Shown piece by piece: positions 17,528-28,092 of a stretch of 64,000 bases of DNA. Both the position numbers and the translations under genes were made by a program. This DNA is from Bacillota bacterium (GTDB lineage: Bacteria; Bacillota; Bacilli; Paenibacillales; NBRC-103111), in NCBI GenBank assembly GCA_023386955.1, contig JAEWIS010000041.1, positions 1-64,000 of the forward strand, written 5' to 3'. How positions within the stretch are numbered: the first letter of the stretch is position 1; the number at the start of each line of letters is the position of its first letter. The notes beneath the pieces are model-generated. The model searched no databases and had not been told where the DNA came from. It saw only the letters and a program-made list of their open reading frames with translations.

Positions 17528-20500
17528 ATGATGACCCAAAACGGATTGCCTCCCAAGCAGGGATTGTATGACCCGCAGTATGAGCATGACGCCTGCGGAA
17601 TTGGCTTTGTGGCCGATATCAAGGGCCGCAAATCTCATGAGATTGTCAGCCAGGCGCTCCAGGTGCTGTGCAATTTGGACCACCGCGGCGGCCAGGGCAG
17701 CGAAGCCAATACCGGAGACGGTGCAGGCATTCTGCTGCAGATTCCCGACAGCTTCCTGCGCGAAGCGGTGAAGGAGCTGGGCTTTGAGCTTCCCGCCCCC
17801 GGCAAATACGGCGTCGGCATGGTTTTCCTTCCACAGGATGCCTCGGCACGCGAAGCCTGCGAGCAAATGGTGGAGAAGGTTGTCCGGGAGGAAGGCCAGA
17901 CGGTCATCGGATGGAGAACCCTGCCTGTTGACAACTCCTCGCTGGGCGATTTCGCCAAGTCTGCAGAGCCTTTTGTCCGCCAATTATTCATTGGCGCAAG
18001 CGCCGCCCTGGAAGGCAAGGATGAGCTTGCTTTCGAACGCAAGCTGTATGTGATTCGCAAGCGCACCGAAAACCTGGGCGCTACCACCGATTTTGGCAAG
18101 CCGTTTTATTATTCCAGCTTCTCCAGCCGTACCATTGTTTATAAGGGCATGCTTACGCCGGAGCAGGTATACGGGTATTATCTCGAGCTGCAAAATCCTG
18201 ATTTGAAGAGCGCACTCGCTTTAGTGCATTCCCGCTTTAGTACCAATACTTTCCCCAGCTGGGAACGGGCTCATCCGTACCGCTACATGATTCACAACGG
18301 GGAAATCAACACCCTGCGCGGCAATGTGAACTGGATGCATGCCCGCCAGGCCATGTGCAATACTGACTTGTTCGGAGATGATCTCCAGAAGATCATGCCG
18401 ATTATCGATAATGAAGGCTCCGACTCCCAGATGTTCGACAACACGCTGGAATTCATGATGCTCTCCGGCCGTTCCCTGCCGCATGCAGCCATGATGATGA
18501 TTCCCGAGCCCTGGTCCAAGCATGAAAACATGGATCCCCAAAAACGCGCATTCTACGAATACCACAGCTGTCTGATGGAGCCGTGGGACGGCCCCGCCGC
18601 CATCGCCTTTACAGACGGTTCGATTATCGGCGCGGTGCTGGACCGCAACGGTCTGCGTCCGTCCCGCTATTACATCACCACCGATGATGTGATCGTATTG
18701 GCCTCTGAAGTAGGCGTAATGAATCTGGCTCCCGACAAGATCGTGAAGAAGGACCGCCTCCGCCCCGGCCGTATGCTGCTGGTGGATACCGTGGAAGGCC
18801 GGATCATCTCCGACGACGAAATCAAGAGCCGCATTTCCAGCGAGCATCCGTACCAGGAATGGCTGGATCAGCATCTGGTGAATCTGAGCGATCTGCCTGC
18901 CGCACCCGAACTCCCGGCTCCTGAAGCGGAAGCGCTGGTGCAGCGCCAGCAGGCCTTCGGTTATACCTACGAGGGCAACCGCAAGTTCCTGGAGGCGATG
19001 GCCAGAACCGGCGTGGATCCGATCGGCTCCATGGGCAATGACGCCCCGCTGGCGGTATTATCCGAGAAACCGCAGCTATTATACAGCTATTTTAAACAAT
19101 TGTTCGCCCAAGTAACCAATCCGCCCATTGACTCCAACTTCGAGGAAATCATTACCTCCCAGGAAACCACGATCGGTCCTGAAGGCGATCTGATCAATCC
19201 GAAGCCGGAGAGCTGCCGCCAAATCCGGATCCCCAGCCCCATTATCGGCAACGAGGATCTGGCCAAGTTCCGGCATGTAGAGCGGGAGGGCTTCCGTTCC
19301 ATCGATCTGCCGATCCTGTATCCCGTTTATGACGGTGCAGGCGCTTTGGAGAAAGCCATGGAGGACCTGTATGCGGCAGCCGATGCGGCCATCGCCGCCG
19401 GTTCCAACCTGCTGATCCTTACTGACCGCGGCATTTCCAAGGACCTGGCCGGTATCCCGGCGCTGTTGGCTGTAGCGGGTCTGCATCACCATTTGATCCG
19501 CGAAGGCACACGCACCAAGGTCAGCCTGCTGCTGGAATCCGGCGAACCCCGCGAGGTGCATCACTTCGCTCTGCTGCTGGGCTACGGCATCAGCGCCGTG
19601 AACCCGTACCTGGCTCTGGAGTCCCTGAAGGACATGGTCAAAAACGGAATGCTGGAGGGCCTGACCTACGAGAAGGCCGCTTACAATTACCTGAAGGCCT
19701 GTGTGAAGGGCGTAACCAAGGTTCTGGCCAAGATGGGGATTTCCACGGTACAAAGCTACCGCGGCGCCCAAATTTTCGAAGCCATCGGCATCAGCAAGGC
19801 TGTTGTCGACAAGTACTTCACCTGGACCGCATCCCGTATTGAAGGTATCGATCTGGATACCATCTCCAAGGAAGTGGAGCTGCGCCACCATAAGGCCTTC
19901 TCCCAGGTAGAAACCACAGGACGTGTGCTGGAAACCGGCGGACAGCTGCAATGGCGTGCCGAAGGCGAAGAGCATATGTACAACCCGGAGACCATCTACA
20001 CGCTGCAAACCGCATGCCGCACTGCGGACTACGGTCTGTACAAGAAGTTCTCCTCCAAGATCAATGCTGATCCCGAGGTCAAATACACACTACGGAATTT
20101 GCTCGGCTTCAAGAACGACCGCCGTTCCATCCCGCTGGATGAGGTTGAACCGCTGGAAGCGATCTTCAAGCGCTTCAAGACCGGCGCCATGTCCTTCGGC
20201 TCCATCTCCAAGGAAGCCCATGAGGCAATGGCTATCGCCATGAACCGCATCGGCGGCCGCAGCAACACCGGTGAGGGCGGCGAACATCCGGAGCGCTTCA
20301 TTCCGGACGCCAACGGCGATTCCCGCCGCAGCTCCATCAAGCAGGTTGCCTCCGGACGTTTCGGCGTTACCAGCAACTACCTGGTGAATGCGGACGAAAT
20401 TCAGATCAAGATGGCTCAAGGCGCCAAGCCCGGCGAGGGCGGACAGCTGCCAGGCCGCAAGGTGTACCCGTGGGTTGCGGAAGTGCGCGGCGTTACTGCC

Positions 20501-22129
20501 GGCGTAGGCCTCATCTCTCCGCCGCCTCACCATGATATCTATTCCATCGAGGATCTGGCCGAACTGATCCACGATTTGAAGAACGCCAACCCCCGTGCCC
20601 GGATCAGCGTAAAGCTGGTATCTGAGGTGGGTGTAGGCACCATCGCCGCCGGTGTAGCCAAGGGCAAAGCCGACGTGGTACTGATCAGCGGTTATGATGG
20701 AGGCACAGGCGCATCTCCGCAGACCTCCATCCACAATGCGGGTCTGCCGTGGGAGCTGGGTCTGGCCGAAACTCATCAAACCCTGATCCTGAACAATCTG
20801 CGTTCCCGGATTACCGTGGAAACCGACGGCAAGCTCCTGACCGGCCGCGACGTAGTTATCGCCGCTCTTCTGGGCGCCGAGGAATTCGGCTTCGCCACCA
20901 CGCCGCTTATCGCATTGGGCTGTGTTATGATGCGGGTTTGCCACCTGGATACCTGTCCGGTAGGCATTGCCACCCAAAACCCGGAGCTTCGTGCGAAATT
21001 CGCCGGAGACCCGCAGCATGTGGTCAACTACATGACCTTCATCGCTCAAGAGGTTCGTGAGCTGATGGCCGAGCTTGGTTTCCGTACCATAGAAGAGATG
21101 GTGGGACGTACGGACGCGCTTGAACCCATTGTGGCTGTGAACCATTGGAAGGCCAAGGGGTTGGATCTGTCTCCGCTTCTGTATCAACCGGTAGTACCTG
21201 CAGATTACGGCACCTATTGCCAAATGGAGCAGGACCACGGTCTGGAGAAGTCCATCGACATGAAGGAGCTCTTGCACGTGTGCAAGCCGGCTCTCGACTA
21301 TAAGGAAAATGTGCATGCCATTATGCCGATCCGCAACGTCAACCGCGTTGTGGGCACCATCCTGGGCAGCGAGGTTACCCGCCGCTACGGTATTGAGGGC
21401 TTGCCTGCCGATACCATCCGGCTGCACTTCAACGGCTCCGCCGGCCAAAGCTTCGGCGCTTTCGTACCGAAGGGTGTAACCCTGTCTCTGGAAGGCGACG
21501 CCAACGACTATGTGGGCAAGGGCCTCTCCGGCGGCAAGATTGTGATCTTCCCGCCCGAACGCTCCTCCTTCGTGCCGGAAGAGAATGTGATCATCGGCAA
21601 TACCGCCTTCTACGGCGCAACTGAGGGTGAAGCTTATATCCGCGGTGTAGCCGGTGAACGTTTTGCCGTACGGAACTCCGGTGTGCGTGTGGTTGTCGAA
21701 GGTGTAGGCGATCACGGCTGTGAATACATGACCGGCGGCCGTGTGGTTGTATTGGGCCCGACCGGCCGCAACTTCGCCGCAGGGATGTCCGGCGGTATCG
21801 CCTTCGTATACGATGCCGACGGCAGCTTTAAGAGCAAGATCAACAAGGAAATGGTCCATGTGGAGGAACTGAGCGAGCAGTACGAGATCAATGAGGTGAA
21901 AACCCTGATCCGCAACCATGTGAAGTTCACCAGCAGCTCCGTTGGCCAGAGGATCCTCGAAAACTGGGAAGAGAATGTGTTCAGCTTCGTGAAGGTGATT
22001 CCGAAGGACTTCAAACGGATGTTCGAATCCATCGAAAAAGCCAAGCTGACCGGGCTTAACCAGGAAGAAGCGGTTATGGCGGCCTTTAAGGAAAACATGA
22101 GCGACGCCGCCCGTGTTGGCGGTAACTAA
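17528..22129 (+). CDS. gltB: Glutamate synthase, large (alpha) subunit
   Basis: 1533 residues, the full family length. It makes glutamate from glutamine and 2-oxoglutarate. The N-terminal glutaminase domain begins after a short propeptide at Cys23 ([13 protein letters not shown]). Next come the central domain, the FMN-binding synthase domain (near 850-1210, [17 protein letters not shown] and STGEGGE-like [14 protein letters not shown]) with the 3Fe-4S cysteines in [16 protein letters not shown], and the C-terminal beta-helix ([20 protein letters not shown]). ATG at 17528 follows AAGGAAAGG. It forms an operon with gltD 109 bases downstream, with a hairpin repeat between. The B. subtilis name for this subunit is gltA. 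Confidence 0.97.
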   Translation: MMTQNGLPPKQGLYDPQYEHDACGIGFVADIKGRKSHEIVSQALQVLCNLDHRGGQGSEANTGDGAGILLQIPDSFLREAVKELGFELPAPGKYGVGMVFLPQDASAREACEQMVEKVVREEGQTVIGWRTLPVDNSSLGDFAKSAEPFVRQLFIGASAALEGKDELAFERKLYVIRKRTENLGATTDFGKPFYYSSFSSRTIVYKGMLTPEQVYGYYLELQNPDLKSALALVHSRFSTNTFPSWERAHPYRYMIHNGEINTLRGNVNWMHARQAMCNTDLFGDDLQKIMPIIDNEGSDSQMFDNTLEFMMLSGRSLPHAAMMMIPEPWSKHENMDPQKRAFYEYHSCLMEPWDGPAAIAFTDGSIIGAVLDRNGLRPSRYYITTDDVIVLASEVGVMNLAPDKIVKKDRLRPGRMLLVDTVEGRIISDDEIKSRISSEHPYQEWLDQHLVNLSDLPAAPELPAPEAEALVQRQQAFGYTYEGNRKFLEAMARTGVDPIGSMGNDAPLAVLSEKPQLLYSYFKQLFAQVTNPPIDSNFEEIITSQETTIGPEGDLINPKPESCRQIRIPSPIIGNEDLAKFRHVEREGFRSIDLPILYPVYDGAGALEKAMEDLYAAADAAIAAGSNLLILTDRGISKDLAGIPALLAVAGLHHHLIREGTRTKVSLLLESGEPREVHHFALLLGYGISAVNPYLALESLKDMVKNGMLEGLTYEKAAYNYLKACVKGVTKVLAKMGISTVQSYRGAQIFEAIGISKAVVDKYFTWTASRIEGIDLDTISKEVELRHHKAFSQVETTGRVLETGGQLQWRAEGEEHMYNPETIYTLQTACRTADYGLYKKFSSKINADPEVKYTLRNLLGFKNDRRSIPLDEVEPLEAIFKRFKTGAMSFGSISKEAHEAMAIAMNRIGGRSNTGEGGEHPERFIPDANGDSRRSSIKQVASGRFGVTSNYLVNADEIQIKMAQGAKPGEGGQLPGRKVYPWVAEVRGVTAGVGLISPPPHHDIYSIEDLAELIHDLKNANPRARISVKLVSEVGVGTIAAGVAKGKADVVLISGYDGGTGASPQTSIHNAGLPWELGLAETHQTLILNNLRSRITVETDGKLLTGRDVVIAALLGAEEFGFATTPLIALGCVMMRVCHLDTCPVGIATQNPELRAKFAGDPQHVVNYMTFIAQEVRELMAELGFRTIEEMVGRTDALEPIVAVNHWKAKGLDLSPLLYQPVVPADYGTYCQMEQDHGLEKSIDMKELLHVCKPALDYKENVHAIMPIRNVNRVVGTILGSEVTRRYGIEGLPADTIRLHFNGSAGQSFGAFVPKGVTLSLEGDANDYVGKGLSGGKIVIFPPERSSFVPEENVIIGNTAFYGATEGEAYIRGVAGERFAVRNSGVRVVVEGVGDHGCEYMTGGRVVVLGPTGRNFAAGMSGGIAFVYDADGSFKSKINKEMVHVEELSEQYEINEVKTLIRNHVKFTSSSVGQRILENWEENVFSFVKVIPKDFKRMFESIEKAKLTGLNQEEAVMAAFKENMSDAARVGGN

Positions 22130-22135
22130 ACCAAT

Positions 22136-22190
22136 CCCCCCCAAAAAGTGACGGGAGTTTCGAAAGGGCTGACCGGCGCTTTTGGGGGAC
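22136..22190 (+). repeat. CCCCCAAAAG ... CTTTTGGGGG hairpin (copy 1, within gltB-gltD)
   Basis: C-rich arm CCCCCAAAA (from about 22138) pairs with TTTTGGGGG (to about 22188). It is followed by ACCCC and not by a T-run. The same arms, with an unrelated loop, recur at 32961-33016. Confidence 0.75.
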
Positions 22191-22238
22191 CCCTTAATTA
22201 AGAAAGCTCTAGCGAAGTAAGCTTTTAGGAGGAGAACC

Positions 22239-23723
22239 ATGGGAAAGCCTACGGGTTTTTTGGAATACAAGCGCGAACTCCCTGTGGATGAGTCGCCTTT
22301 GTCAAGAATCGGCCATTATCAGGAATTTCATGAGCATATGGAAGAGTCGAAGCTTCGCACCCAAGGGTCACGCTGCATGGATTGCGGTATTCCCTATTGC
22401 CATACGGGCAAGCTTCTGAACGGTATGGCTGCCGGCTGTCCGGTGCATAATCTGATCCCCGAGTGGAATGATCTGGTGTACCGCGGCATGTGGCGGGAGG
22501 CGTTGGACCGTCTGCACAAAACCAACAACTTCCCCGAGTTTACCGGCCGGGTTTGCCCCGCTCCCTGCGAGGGCTCCTGTACGGTAGGCTTGAACGATAG
22601 CCCTGTCACTATCAAGAATATTGAGCGGTCTATCGTAGATAAGGGCTTCGAAGAAGGCTGGATCAAGGCCCAGCCTCCGGCTAAGCGCACCGGCAAGAAG
22701 GTAGCCGTTATCGGCTCCGGTCCTTCCGGGCTGGCGGCCGCTGCCCAATTGAACAAAGCCGGACACACCGTTACCGTGTTCGAGCGCTCCGACCGTCCGG
22801 GCGGGCTTCTGATGTACGGCATTCCCAACATGAAGCTGGAGAAGTCTCTTGTGGAACGCCGCGTGAAGCTGCTGGAGGAGGAAGGCGTTACCTTCGTCAC
22901 CAATACTGAGGTAGGCAAGGACTATCCGGCGGAAAAGCTGAAGTCCGAGTTTGATGCGGTTGTTCTGTGCGGCGGTGCTACCAAGGGCCGCGACCTTCCC
23001 ACGGAAGGCCGCGAGCTGAAAGGTATCCATCTGGCGATGGAATTCCTGCATAAGAACACCAAGAGCCTGCTGGATTCCAACCATGCCGACGGTGCTTACA
23101 TCTCCGCAGCCGGCAAGGATGTGATCGTCATCGGCGGCGGCGACACCGGTACCGACTGTATCGCTACCTCTGTCCGTCATGGCGCCAACAGTGTTCACCA
23201 GTTCGAAATTATGCCCAAGGCTCCCGAGCACCGGGCAGACAATAACCCGTGGCCGGAATGGCCCAAAACCTTCAAGATGGACTACGGCCAAGAGGAAGCC
23301 GCAGCCAAGCATGGCCGCGATCCCCGCGACTACCTGGTGTCCACCAAGCGTTTTGTGGGCGACGAGAACGGCCATGTGAAGGAAGTCCACACCGTTCTCA
23401 TCGAGTGGAAAAAAGACGGCAACGGCCGCTTTGTTCCCACCGAGGTTCCCGGCAGCGAGAAGGTTTATCCCGCTCAGCTGGTGCTTCTGGCGCTGGGCTT
23501 CACCGGACCGGAAAACCAGCTGTTGGACCAGTTGGGTGTCGAGAAGGATGAGCGCACCAACGCCAAGGCTGCTTATGGCAAGTATGCCACCAGCGTGGAA
23601 GGTGTCTTCGCCGCCGGCGACATGCGCCGCGGTCAATCCCTGGTCGTATGGGCCATCAACGAAGGCCGCGAGGCTGCGCGTGAAGTGGACCGCTTCCTGA
23701 TGGGTGCAACCGACCTGCCGTAA
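22239..23723 (+). CDS. gltD: Glutamate synthase, small (beta) subunit
   Basis: 494 residues. It carries electrons from NADPH through FAD to the large subunit. The N-terminal part has the cysteine-rich iron-sulfur region ([13 protein letters not shown], then CPAPCEGSC). Two dinucleotide-binding folds follow: [17 protein letters not shown] near 152 and [13 protein letters not shown] near 290. The C-terminal end has [22 protein letters not shown] at 22239 has AGGAGG at the proper distance. It ends at a strong terminator, closing the gltBD operon. Confidence 0.97.
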   Translation: MGKPTGFLEYKRELPVDESPLSRIGHYQEFHEHMEESKLRTQGSRCMDCGIPYCHTGKLLNGMAAGCPVHNLIPEWNDLVYRGMWREALDRLHKTNNFPEFTGRVCPAPCEGSCTVGLNDSPVTIKNIERSIVDKGFEEGWIKAQPPAKRTGKKVAVIGSGPSGLAAAAQLNKAGHTVTVFERSDRPGGLLMYGIPNMKLEKSLVERRVKLLEEEGVTFVTNTEVGKDYPAEKLKSEFDAVVLCGGATKGRDLPTEGRELKGIHLAMEFLHKNTKSLLDSNHADGAYISAAGKDVIVIGGGDTGTDCIATSVRHGANSVHQFEIMPKAPEHRADNNPWPEWPKTFKMDYGQEEAAAKHGRDPRDYLVSTKRFVGDENGHVKEVHTVLIEWKKDGNGRFVPTEVPGSEKVYPAQLVLLALGFTGPENQLLDQLGVEKDERTNAKAAYGKYATSVEGVFAAGDMRRGQSLVVWAINEGREAAREVDRFLMGATDLP

Positions 23724-23772
23724 GCTGCAGCAGTTTCTTGCAACTTGCACCAACTAAACACTTCTAACACAC

Positions 23773-23812
23773 AACCCCCGGGATACGCAGCAGCGTGTTC
23801 CGGGGGTTTTTG
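23773..23812 (+). terminator. Terminator of the gltBD operon
   Basis: AACCCCCGG (23773-23781) pairs with CCGGGGGTT (23800-23808), then TTTT. Confidence 0.93.
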
Positions 23813-23838
23813 GTGCTGCAGGAGGGGCGGCGGAACCG

Positions 23839-24072
23839 CTAACGGAACTGAGAAGCGCTTAGCGGCTGAAAAGGGCCCCGTTTGATTTCTAACGGAACTC
23901 AGCGCCTCTTAGCGCATATTTTTAAGCTAATTTGGTCCGGTTCCCCCGGCTAAGAGCCTCCTAGTTCCGTTAGCGTCCCGAGAAGCGGATTTCGGCCTCT
24001 AACCGTCGCTGAGTTCCGTTAGCGCGCCGAGGTAGCTAATTTCCGTCACTAAGCGTCGCTCAGTTCCGTTAG
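23839..24072. repeat. Five-unit CTAACGGAACT array (locus B1), spacing 50/61/49/50
   Basis: 24-base units at 23839-23862 and 23889-23912 (forward) and at 23950-23973, 23999-24022 and 24049-24072 (reverse). In forward sense every unit starts CTAACGGAACT and ends TTAG; the middle varies. Unit starts are 50, 61, 49 and 50 bases apart, matching the geometry of the TGCAAAAGTGCA arrays although the sequence is unrelated. It lies after the gltD terminator. Confidence 0.92.
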
Positions 24073-24086
24073 CCGTCCGGGAGGTG

Positions 24087-24190
24087 GCGGGGGATGTCCG
24101 GAAGCAACGATTGCGCGTGTTCCGCCGAAGCGATAAATCGTGCTGGTGCTCCTCCTCCACGTCCCCCGCGGGACCGAAGCACCATTTTTG
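24087..24190 (+). other. Structured stretch upstream of the lipoprotein gene, possible attenuator
   Basis: GCGGGGGA (24087-24094) can pair with TCCCCCGC (24162-24169), with GCAACGATT and AAATCGTGC pairing inside. A competing stem, GGTGCT (24145-24150) with AGCACC (24178-24183), is followed by ATTTTTGG as in a terminator. The two folds share bases and exclude each other. The gene starts 84 bases further on. Confidence 0.45.
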
Positions 24191-24273
24191 GCATGATTTA
24201 CAGGTATAGAGAAGGAAAACCATCCATAAGTATGGAAATGGTATAGCAGGTTCTATTGACAGGAGGCAGATGG

Positions 24274-25857
24274 ATGAGAAGGACAACCAAGCGTTACGGA
24301 ATTTTATTAGCAGTAGTCTGTTTGATTGCAGGACTGATCGGGGGCTGCCAAGCAATCGGCGGCGTGGATTTGAACAAGGCATTATTAAGCTCCTTCGATA
24401 TGAAGACGATGGAAGGCAAGGGCTCCGTTGAGGTTTCGCTGGAGCTGGATGAGGCTGCGCTGAAGGAAGCGGGCCCGGACTCGGCGGCTATGGCGGCCTT
24501 CAGCCAAATGAAGCTGAGCTTCGACCACATCAAGCAGGAGAGCACTCAAGTGGCTTCGGTAAAAGGTGCGTTAGAAGTGGCCAAGAAGTCGATTCCTTTT
24601 ACCGCATACATATCTCCGGAGGCACTGACCGTACTGCCGGAAGGGGCCACTAAACCCTTTACCATCTCCACCACGGATCTTGCCGATCCTACTGGAGAAG
24701 GGCTGTACGATGGCGTAGACATGAAATGGATGACCGACTTCCAGAAGAAGGCGGCGGACCCCAATTACATCAAACCGCTGTATGAATATCTCCTTGGCAA
24801 AATGCCCAACCCCACCAAGCTGAAGCTGGAGTCCGGCAATGAAACCATCAACGGCGAAAGCGTGTACCTGCACCATGTCCGCGCTGATCTGGACGGCAAG
24901 GACATTCTGCCGCTGCTGCGGACCTTCATCCTGAACCTGATGAAGGATGACCAGGCCATGAAGGCAGTTATTGCCCAATACTATGATGTGATTCAAGGCG
25001 CCGTGAACAGCTTCATTCCGGCGGATATGAGTGGTGACGATGAGCTGAGCTCGGTGCTCGGGGCCATCCGCTCCATCCTCCAGAATAAGGAGGAGGGTGT
25101 AGAGGTTGTCCAAACGGAAGCCAAGCAGCTTTTGGTTATTCTGCTGGTCATGCTGGACAGCGAAGGAACGGAAGCGGTGAAGTTCCTGGGAGACAAATCC
25201 TCCATGACGGTCGATTTGTATGTGGACAACAACATGAAGGTCCGCAAGTCCGTGGCTAACCTCCTGCTGGCGCCGACGAAAACGGACGGAAGCCCTCTGA
25301 AGTCCATCCGTGTCAAAAGCAGCTTCGAAAACTGGAATGTGAACGGTACGGTGAAAGCTGACACCATCTCAACTGCCGGGGCACTGGATCTCATGAAGCT
25401 GGACGGTCCGGAACAAGCGCTGGAGGCAATTAAGCCTGAGTCGGCCCTCTACAAATTCCTGAAGGATGATCTTCACGTTACCCGCAAAACCGGTTATTTC
25501 TACGTGATGCCCCAGGAGAAGCTGGATGAATATACTGCCGGCTGGGCGGCTTACAGCGATAACGGCGTAACCATGGTTCCCGCCCGTTCCCTGGCTGCCA
25601 ATTTGGATATGGATTTGGCTTGGGATGCAGCCAGCCAATCCGTGGTTCTAACTACAGCTGACGGGAAACACAGCATCCGTCTGACAGCAGGCAGCAGCAA
25701 AGCAGCCCTCAATGGTTCAACGGACCTTTCCCTGGAGCGTCCTGCAGTGGTGGAGCAAGGCTCCTTCTATGTGCCCCTGCGGAGTGTAGCGGAAGCGCTT
25801 GGTGCAAACCTGCAGTGGGAAGCGGAATCCTCTTCGATAATCGTGACACTGGATTAA
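24274..25857 (+). CDS. Lipoprotein with C-terminal copper-amine-oxidase-N (stalk) domain
   Basis: 527 residues. A lipobox (IAGLIGGC, cysteine near 25) marks it as a lipoprotein outside the membrane. Residues about 30-410 resemble the large extracytoplasmic substrate-free region of Paenibacillus lipoproteins of unknown role, with a helical pattern (LLSSFDMKTMEGKGSVEVSL). The last 110 residues form a copper amine oxidase N-terminal-like domain (MVPARSLAANLDMDLAWD, FYVPLRSVAEALGANLQWE), a common wall-associated module in this genus that has no oxidase activity by itself. ATG at 24274 has AGGAGG 7 bases upstream; an ATG six codons earlier lacks spacing. The function is unknown. Confidence 0.82.
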   Translation: MRRTTKRYGILLAVVCLIAGLIGGCQAIGGVDLNKALLSSFDMKTMEGKGSVEVSLELDEAALKEAGPDSAAMAAFSQMKLSFDHIKQESTQVASVKGALEVAKKSIPFTAYISPEALTVLPEGATKPFTISTTDLADPTGEGLYDGVDMKWMTDFQKKAADPNYIKPLYEYLLGKMPNPTKLKLESGNETINGESVYLHHVRADLDGKDILPLLRTFILNLMKDDQAMKAVIAQYYDVIQGAVNSFIPADMSGDDELSSVLGAIRSILQNKEEGVEVVQTEAKQLLVILLVMLDSEGTEAVKFLGDKSSMTVDLYVDNNMKVRKSVANLLLAPTKTDGSPLKSIRVKSSFENWNVNGTVKADTISTAGALDLMKLDGPEQALEAIKPESALYKFLKDDLHVTRKTGYFYVMPQEKLDEYTAGWAAYSDNGVTMVPARSLAANLDMDLAWDAASQSVVLTTADGKHSIRLTAGSSKAALNGSTDLSLERPAVVEQGSFYVPLRSVAEALGANLQWEAESSSIIVTLD

Positions 25858-25896
25858 CACGATCAACTATTAACCCGATTAAACAACCCGATCAAC

Positions 25897-25930
25897 AAAA
25901 AGCCGGAACGCATCAGCGCTTCGGCTTTTT
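25897..25930. terminator. Bidirectional terminator between lipoprotein and phosphatase genes
   Basis: AAAAAGCCG (25897-25905) pairs with CGGCTTTTT (25922-25930); it has A/T tracts on both sides and serves convergent genes. Confidence 0.88.
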
Positions 25931-25940
25931 GGCATCAAAT

Positions 25941-27191
25941 TTAATGCTCCAGCTCAAACCGGTCCAGCAGCTTGCCGTCCACATCATAAGCCTCATAAGT
26001 CAGCGTCTTGCCGGCGACGGTAACACCGCCAAACATCTGCTTCTTGTTCTGGAAGTGGACCTTGTGGTAAAACAGGTCCTCCTTTTTGTCGTTAAACTTC
26101 GGCCCTGCCGTATTGGGCGTCACATAGACAGTGCCGGTCCGTTCCCGGACGGGATCATCGCCGTTGCCAACCACTTTGCCGCCGCGCAGGGGATACGAAC
26201 GGGAATATTCATGATTATGCCCCTGGAGCACCAGATCCACCTGGTACTCATCGAACACCTTCACCCAATCCTCCAGCTTGTCGTACCTATTGCCCCCATA
26301 AGCGCCACGGTGTATGGCCACAATCCGCCAAGGCTTGTCCGCCGATGCGGCCAGGTCCTTTTTCAGCCAATCCCGCTGCTTGTTCAAATCCGACTCCGTG
26401 TTCAGCACAACCATATGCACTGGCCCGTAATCGAAGGAATAGCTGGGGCCTTTATCCTTGGAGGTGATCCCGTTGTCCGGCAGAAAAAAGCGGGAGCGGT
26501 ATTCCAGAGCATCGTTATCCACCTCATCATGATTGCCGGTTGTGGGCATTAAGGGCAGACGGGACAGGACCGGCCGGGCCAGGTCAAAAAAGTGCCGCCA
26601 TGCCGCCGGATCCTCCGGATTTTCCGTCAGATCCCCTGTATGCATGATGAAAGCTGCTTGGGGGAATTGCCTCACCGCCTGCTCCAGGGTGCGGCTCCAC
26701 AGGCGGAAGTCCGCCTCCGTCTCTCCCTGCGAGTCCGTCACATGCAAAAAGCTCACTTCCCCGTCCGCTCCGGCCTCCGGCCCGGTCGTAAACGAAGCCG
26801 GCTCACTCCACACATCCGCCGCTGCATCTCCCACCCGGTACCAATAGCCGGTAGTGGGGCTAAGACCTGATGCCTCCGCCTGATAGACTCCCTCGGTCTT
26901 ACCCTTTTCCCCCGTACGGATTTCCCGGGAGGCGGTGAAGCTCAGCTTCTCCGCCTGATCCTTCACCAGCCCCTCGCGGCTTAGGGCCACCTGCAGTACA
27001 CCGTCCGCCTCACCCTGGTCATACCGCCAAGTAAATGCGCGGGACGTTGACGCTTCCCCGCGGAATGTCATTCCAATGGAGTAGGGACCATTTTTTCCGC
27101 TGCTGCCAAGGTTTTGGAGGGTGGACAGCAACACAACGACCAGGATAACTGCACCCACCCCCGCCCACAAGGCGATCGAATTCCACTTCAC
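25941..27191 (-). CDS. Membrane-anchored metallophosphoesterase of the purple acid phosphatase type
   Basis: About 416 residues. One N-terminal helix (ALWAGVGAVILVVVLLST, near 6-24) anchors an outside-facing enzyme. A fibronectin-like purple acid phosphatase N-domain (about 35-150, AEASGLSPTTGYWYRVGD) leads into the calcineurin-like domain with its metal-binding set: HVTDSQGE, HTGDLTE, TTGNHDE, IAIHRGAYGG-like VAIHRGAYG and LQGHNHEYSR. Start is set at GTG 27191, 7 bases after AAGGAG; an ATG two codons earlier is too close to that site. It is divergent from the VTC operon, and a PhoP-box-like array lies in the shared gap, fitting a phosphate-starvation role. Confidence 0.86.
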   Translation of the reverse strand: MKWNSIALWAGVGAVILVVVLLSTLQNLGSSGKNGPYSIGMTFRGEASTSRAFTWRYDQGEADGVLQVALSREGLVKDQAEKLSFTASREIRTGEKGKTEGVYQAEASGLSPTTGYWYRVGDAAADVWSEPASFTTGPEAGADGEVSFLHVTDSQGETEADFRLWSRTLEQAVRQFPQAAFIMHTGDLTENPEDPAAWRHFFDLARPVLSRLPLMPTTGNHDEVDNDALEYRSRFFLPDNGITSKDKGPSYSFDYGPVHMVVLNTESDLNKQRDWLKKDLAASADKPWRIVAIHRGAYGGNRYDKLEDWVKVFDEYQVDLVLQGHNHEYSRSYPLRGGKVVGNGDDPVRERTGTVYVTPNTAGPKFNDKKEDLFYHKVHFQNKKQMFGGVTVAGKTLTYEAYDVDGKLLDRFELEH

Positions 27192-27236
27192 GGCCATTCT
27201 CCTTCCATTGGTTTTTTGCAGTGCTCCGAAGAGGCG

Positions 27237-27302
27237 TTTACATTCCGTTAACATAAGCATAACATTCAGCGAACATTCAGTCTTCCTTAAACCAACATTC
27301 AT
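27237..27302 (+). promoter_or_regulatory. PhoP-box-like array, 11-bp phased hexamers
   Basis: TTTACA (27237), TTAACA (27248), ATAACA (27259) and CGAACA (27270) are each separated by five bases. A fifth in-phase hexamer, CCAACA, lies at 27292. The Bacillus PhoP consensus is TT(A/T/C)ACA-type hexamers with about 5-base gaps. A -10-like TATGAT at 27313-27318 follows on the plus strand, toward the VTC gene at 27383. Confidence 0.75.
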
Positions 27303-27382
27303 AAACAACCGTTATGATGGTCTCAAGAAACAAGGGAAGCCGCTTCCCTTCTCCAAGACACACAGAAACGGGGTGCACAACC

Positions 27383-28090
27383 ATGGGACTTAAATATCGC
27401 AACGAGCTGAAATTTATGATTAATTACCACCAGTATTTTACCATCCGGCAGCGCCTCAAGGCCTTGATGAAGCGCGATGAACATGCCGGGCCTAACGGTG
27501 AATACCATATTCGCAGCCTGTATTTTGACGATATCGGCAATACAGCGTTGGATGAGAAGCTGGGCGGTGTCAGCGATCGGGTGAAATACCGGATCCGCAT
27601 TTACAACATGGAAGACAAGGTCATCCATTTTGAGAAGAAAATCAAGAAGAACGAATACATTGCCAAGGTGAAGGAGTCCCTCACCCGCAGTATGGTGGAT
27701 GAGCTGCTGCACGGCAATATTGAGATCTTGAACGTTCCGGACAAGCCGCTGTTCGCCGAATTGTACGATGAAATGAAGCACCGGCTGCTCCGCCCCAAGG
27801 TGATCGTAGATTATGTCCGGGAGCCTTATGTCTGCGCCAACGGCAACGTCCGCATTACCTTCGACAAGGAGCTGCGGAGCGGCTTGGGCAGTACGGATCT
27901 GTTCGATACGGAGCTGGGGGCCGTCCGTGCGCTGGATGAAAATTTCATCATTCTCGAAGTGAAATTCGACGAATATCTCCCCGGTTACATCCGGGATGCT
28001 CTGCAAATGGAGGGTTTGCAGCGTCAGTCAGCCTCCAAGTATGTGATTTGCCGCAAGTATATCAAAATGAACTCCTGGGAGGATCAATAA
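27383..28090 (+). CDS. VTC-domain (polyphosphate polymerase-like) protein
   Basis: 235 residues with the tunnel-forming VTC fold of yeast polyphosphate polymerase: basic start KYRNELKFMINYHQYFTIRQ, RSLYFDDIGNTALDEKLGG near 45-63, RYRIRIY-like VKYRIRIYN, the FEKKIKKNEYIAK lysine segment, VIVDYVREPYV and EVKFDEYLPGY near 200. The basic and acidic residues that bind nucleotide and metal in the family appear present. Whether bacterial relatives beside CotH make polyphosphate or another polymer is not settled. ATG at 27383 is used; the ribosome site is weak (ACGGGGTG). It is first gene of a three-gene operon with overlapping or closely spaced members. Confidence 0.85.
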   Translation: MGLKYRNELKFMINYHQYFTIRQRLKALMKRDEHAGPNGEYHIRSLYFDDIGNTALDEKLGGVSDRVKYRIRIYNMEDKVIHFEKKIKKNEYIAKVKESLTRSMVDELLHGNIEILNVPDKPLFAELYDEMKHRLLRPKVIVDYVREPYVCANGNVRITFDKELRSGLGSTDLFDTELGAVRALDENFIILEVKFDEYLPGYIRDALQMEGLQRQSASKYVICRKYIKMNSWEDQ

Positions 28091-28092
28091 CG

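Noticed and set aside
20090..22270. 726-codon minus-strand frame antisense to gltB
   Set aside because: Shadow of gltB; the plus-strand protein is unmistakable.
24087..24190. T-box or other known riboswitch
   Set aside because: No T-box sequence (GGTGGNACCGCG type), no specifier loop, and no matching amino-acid gene downstream.
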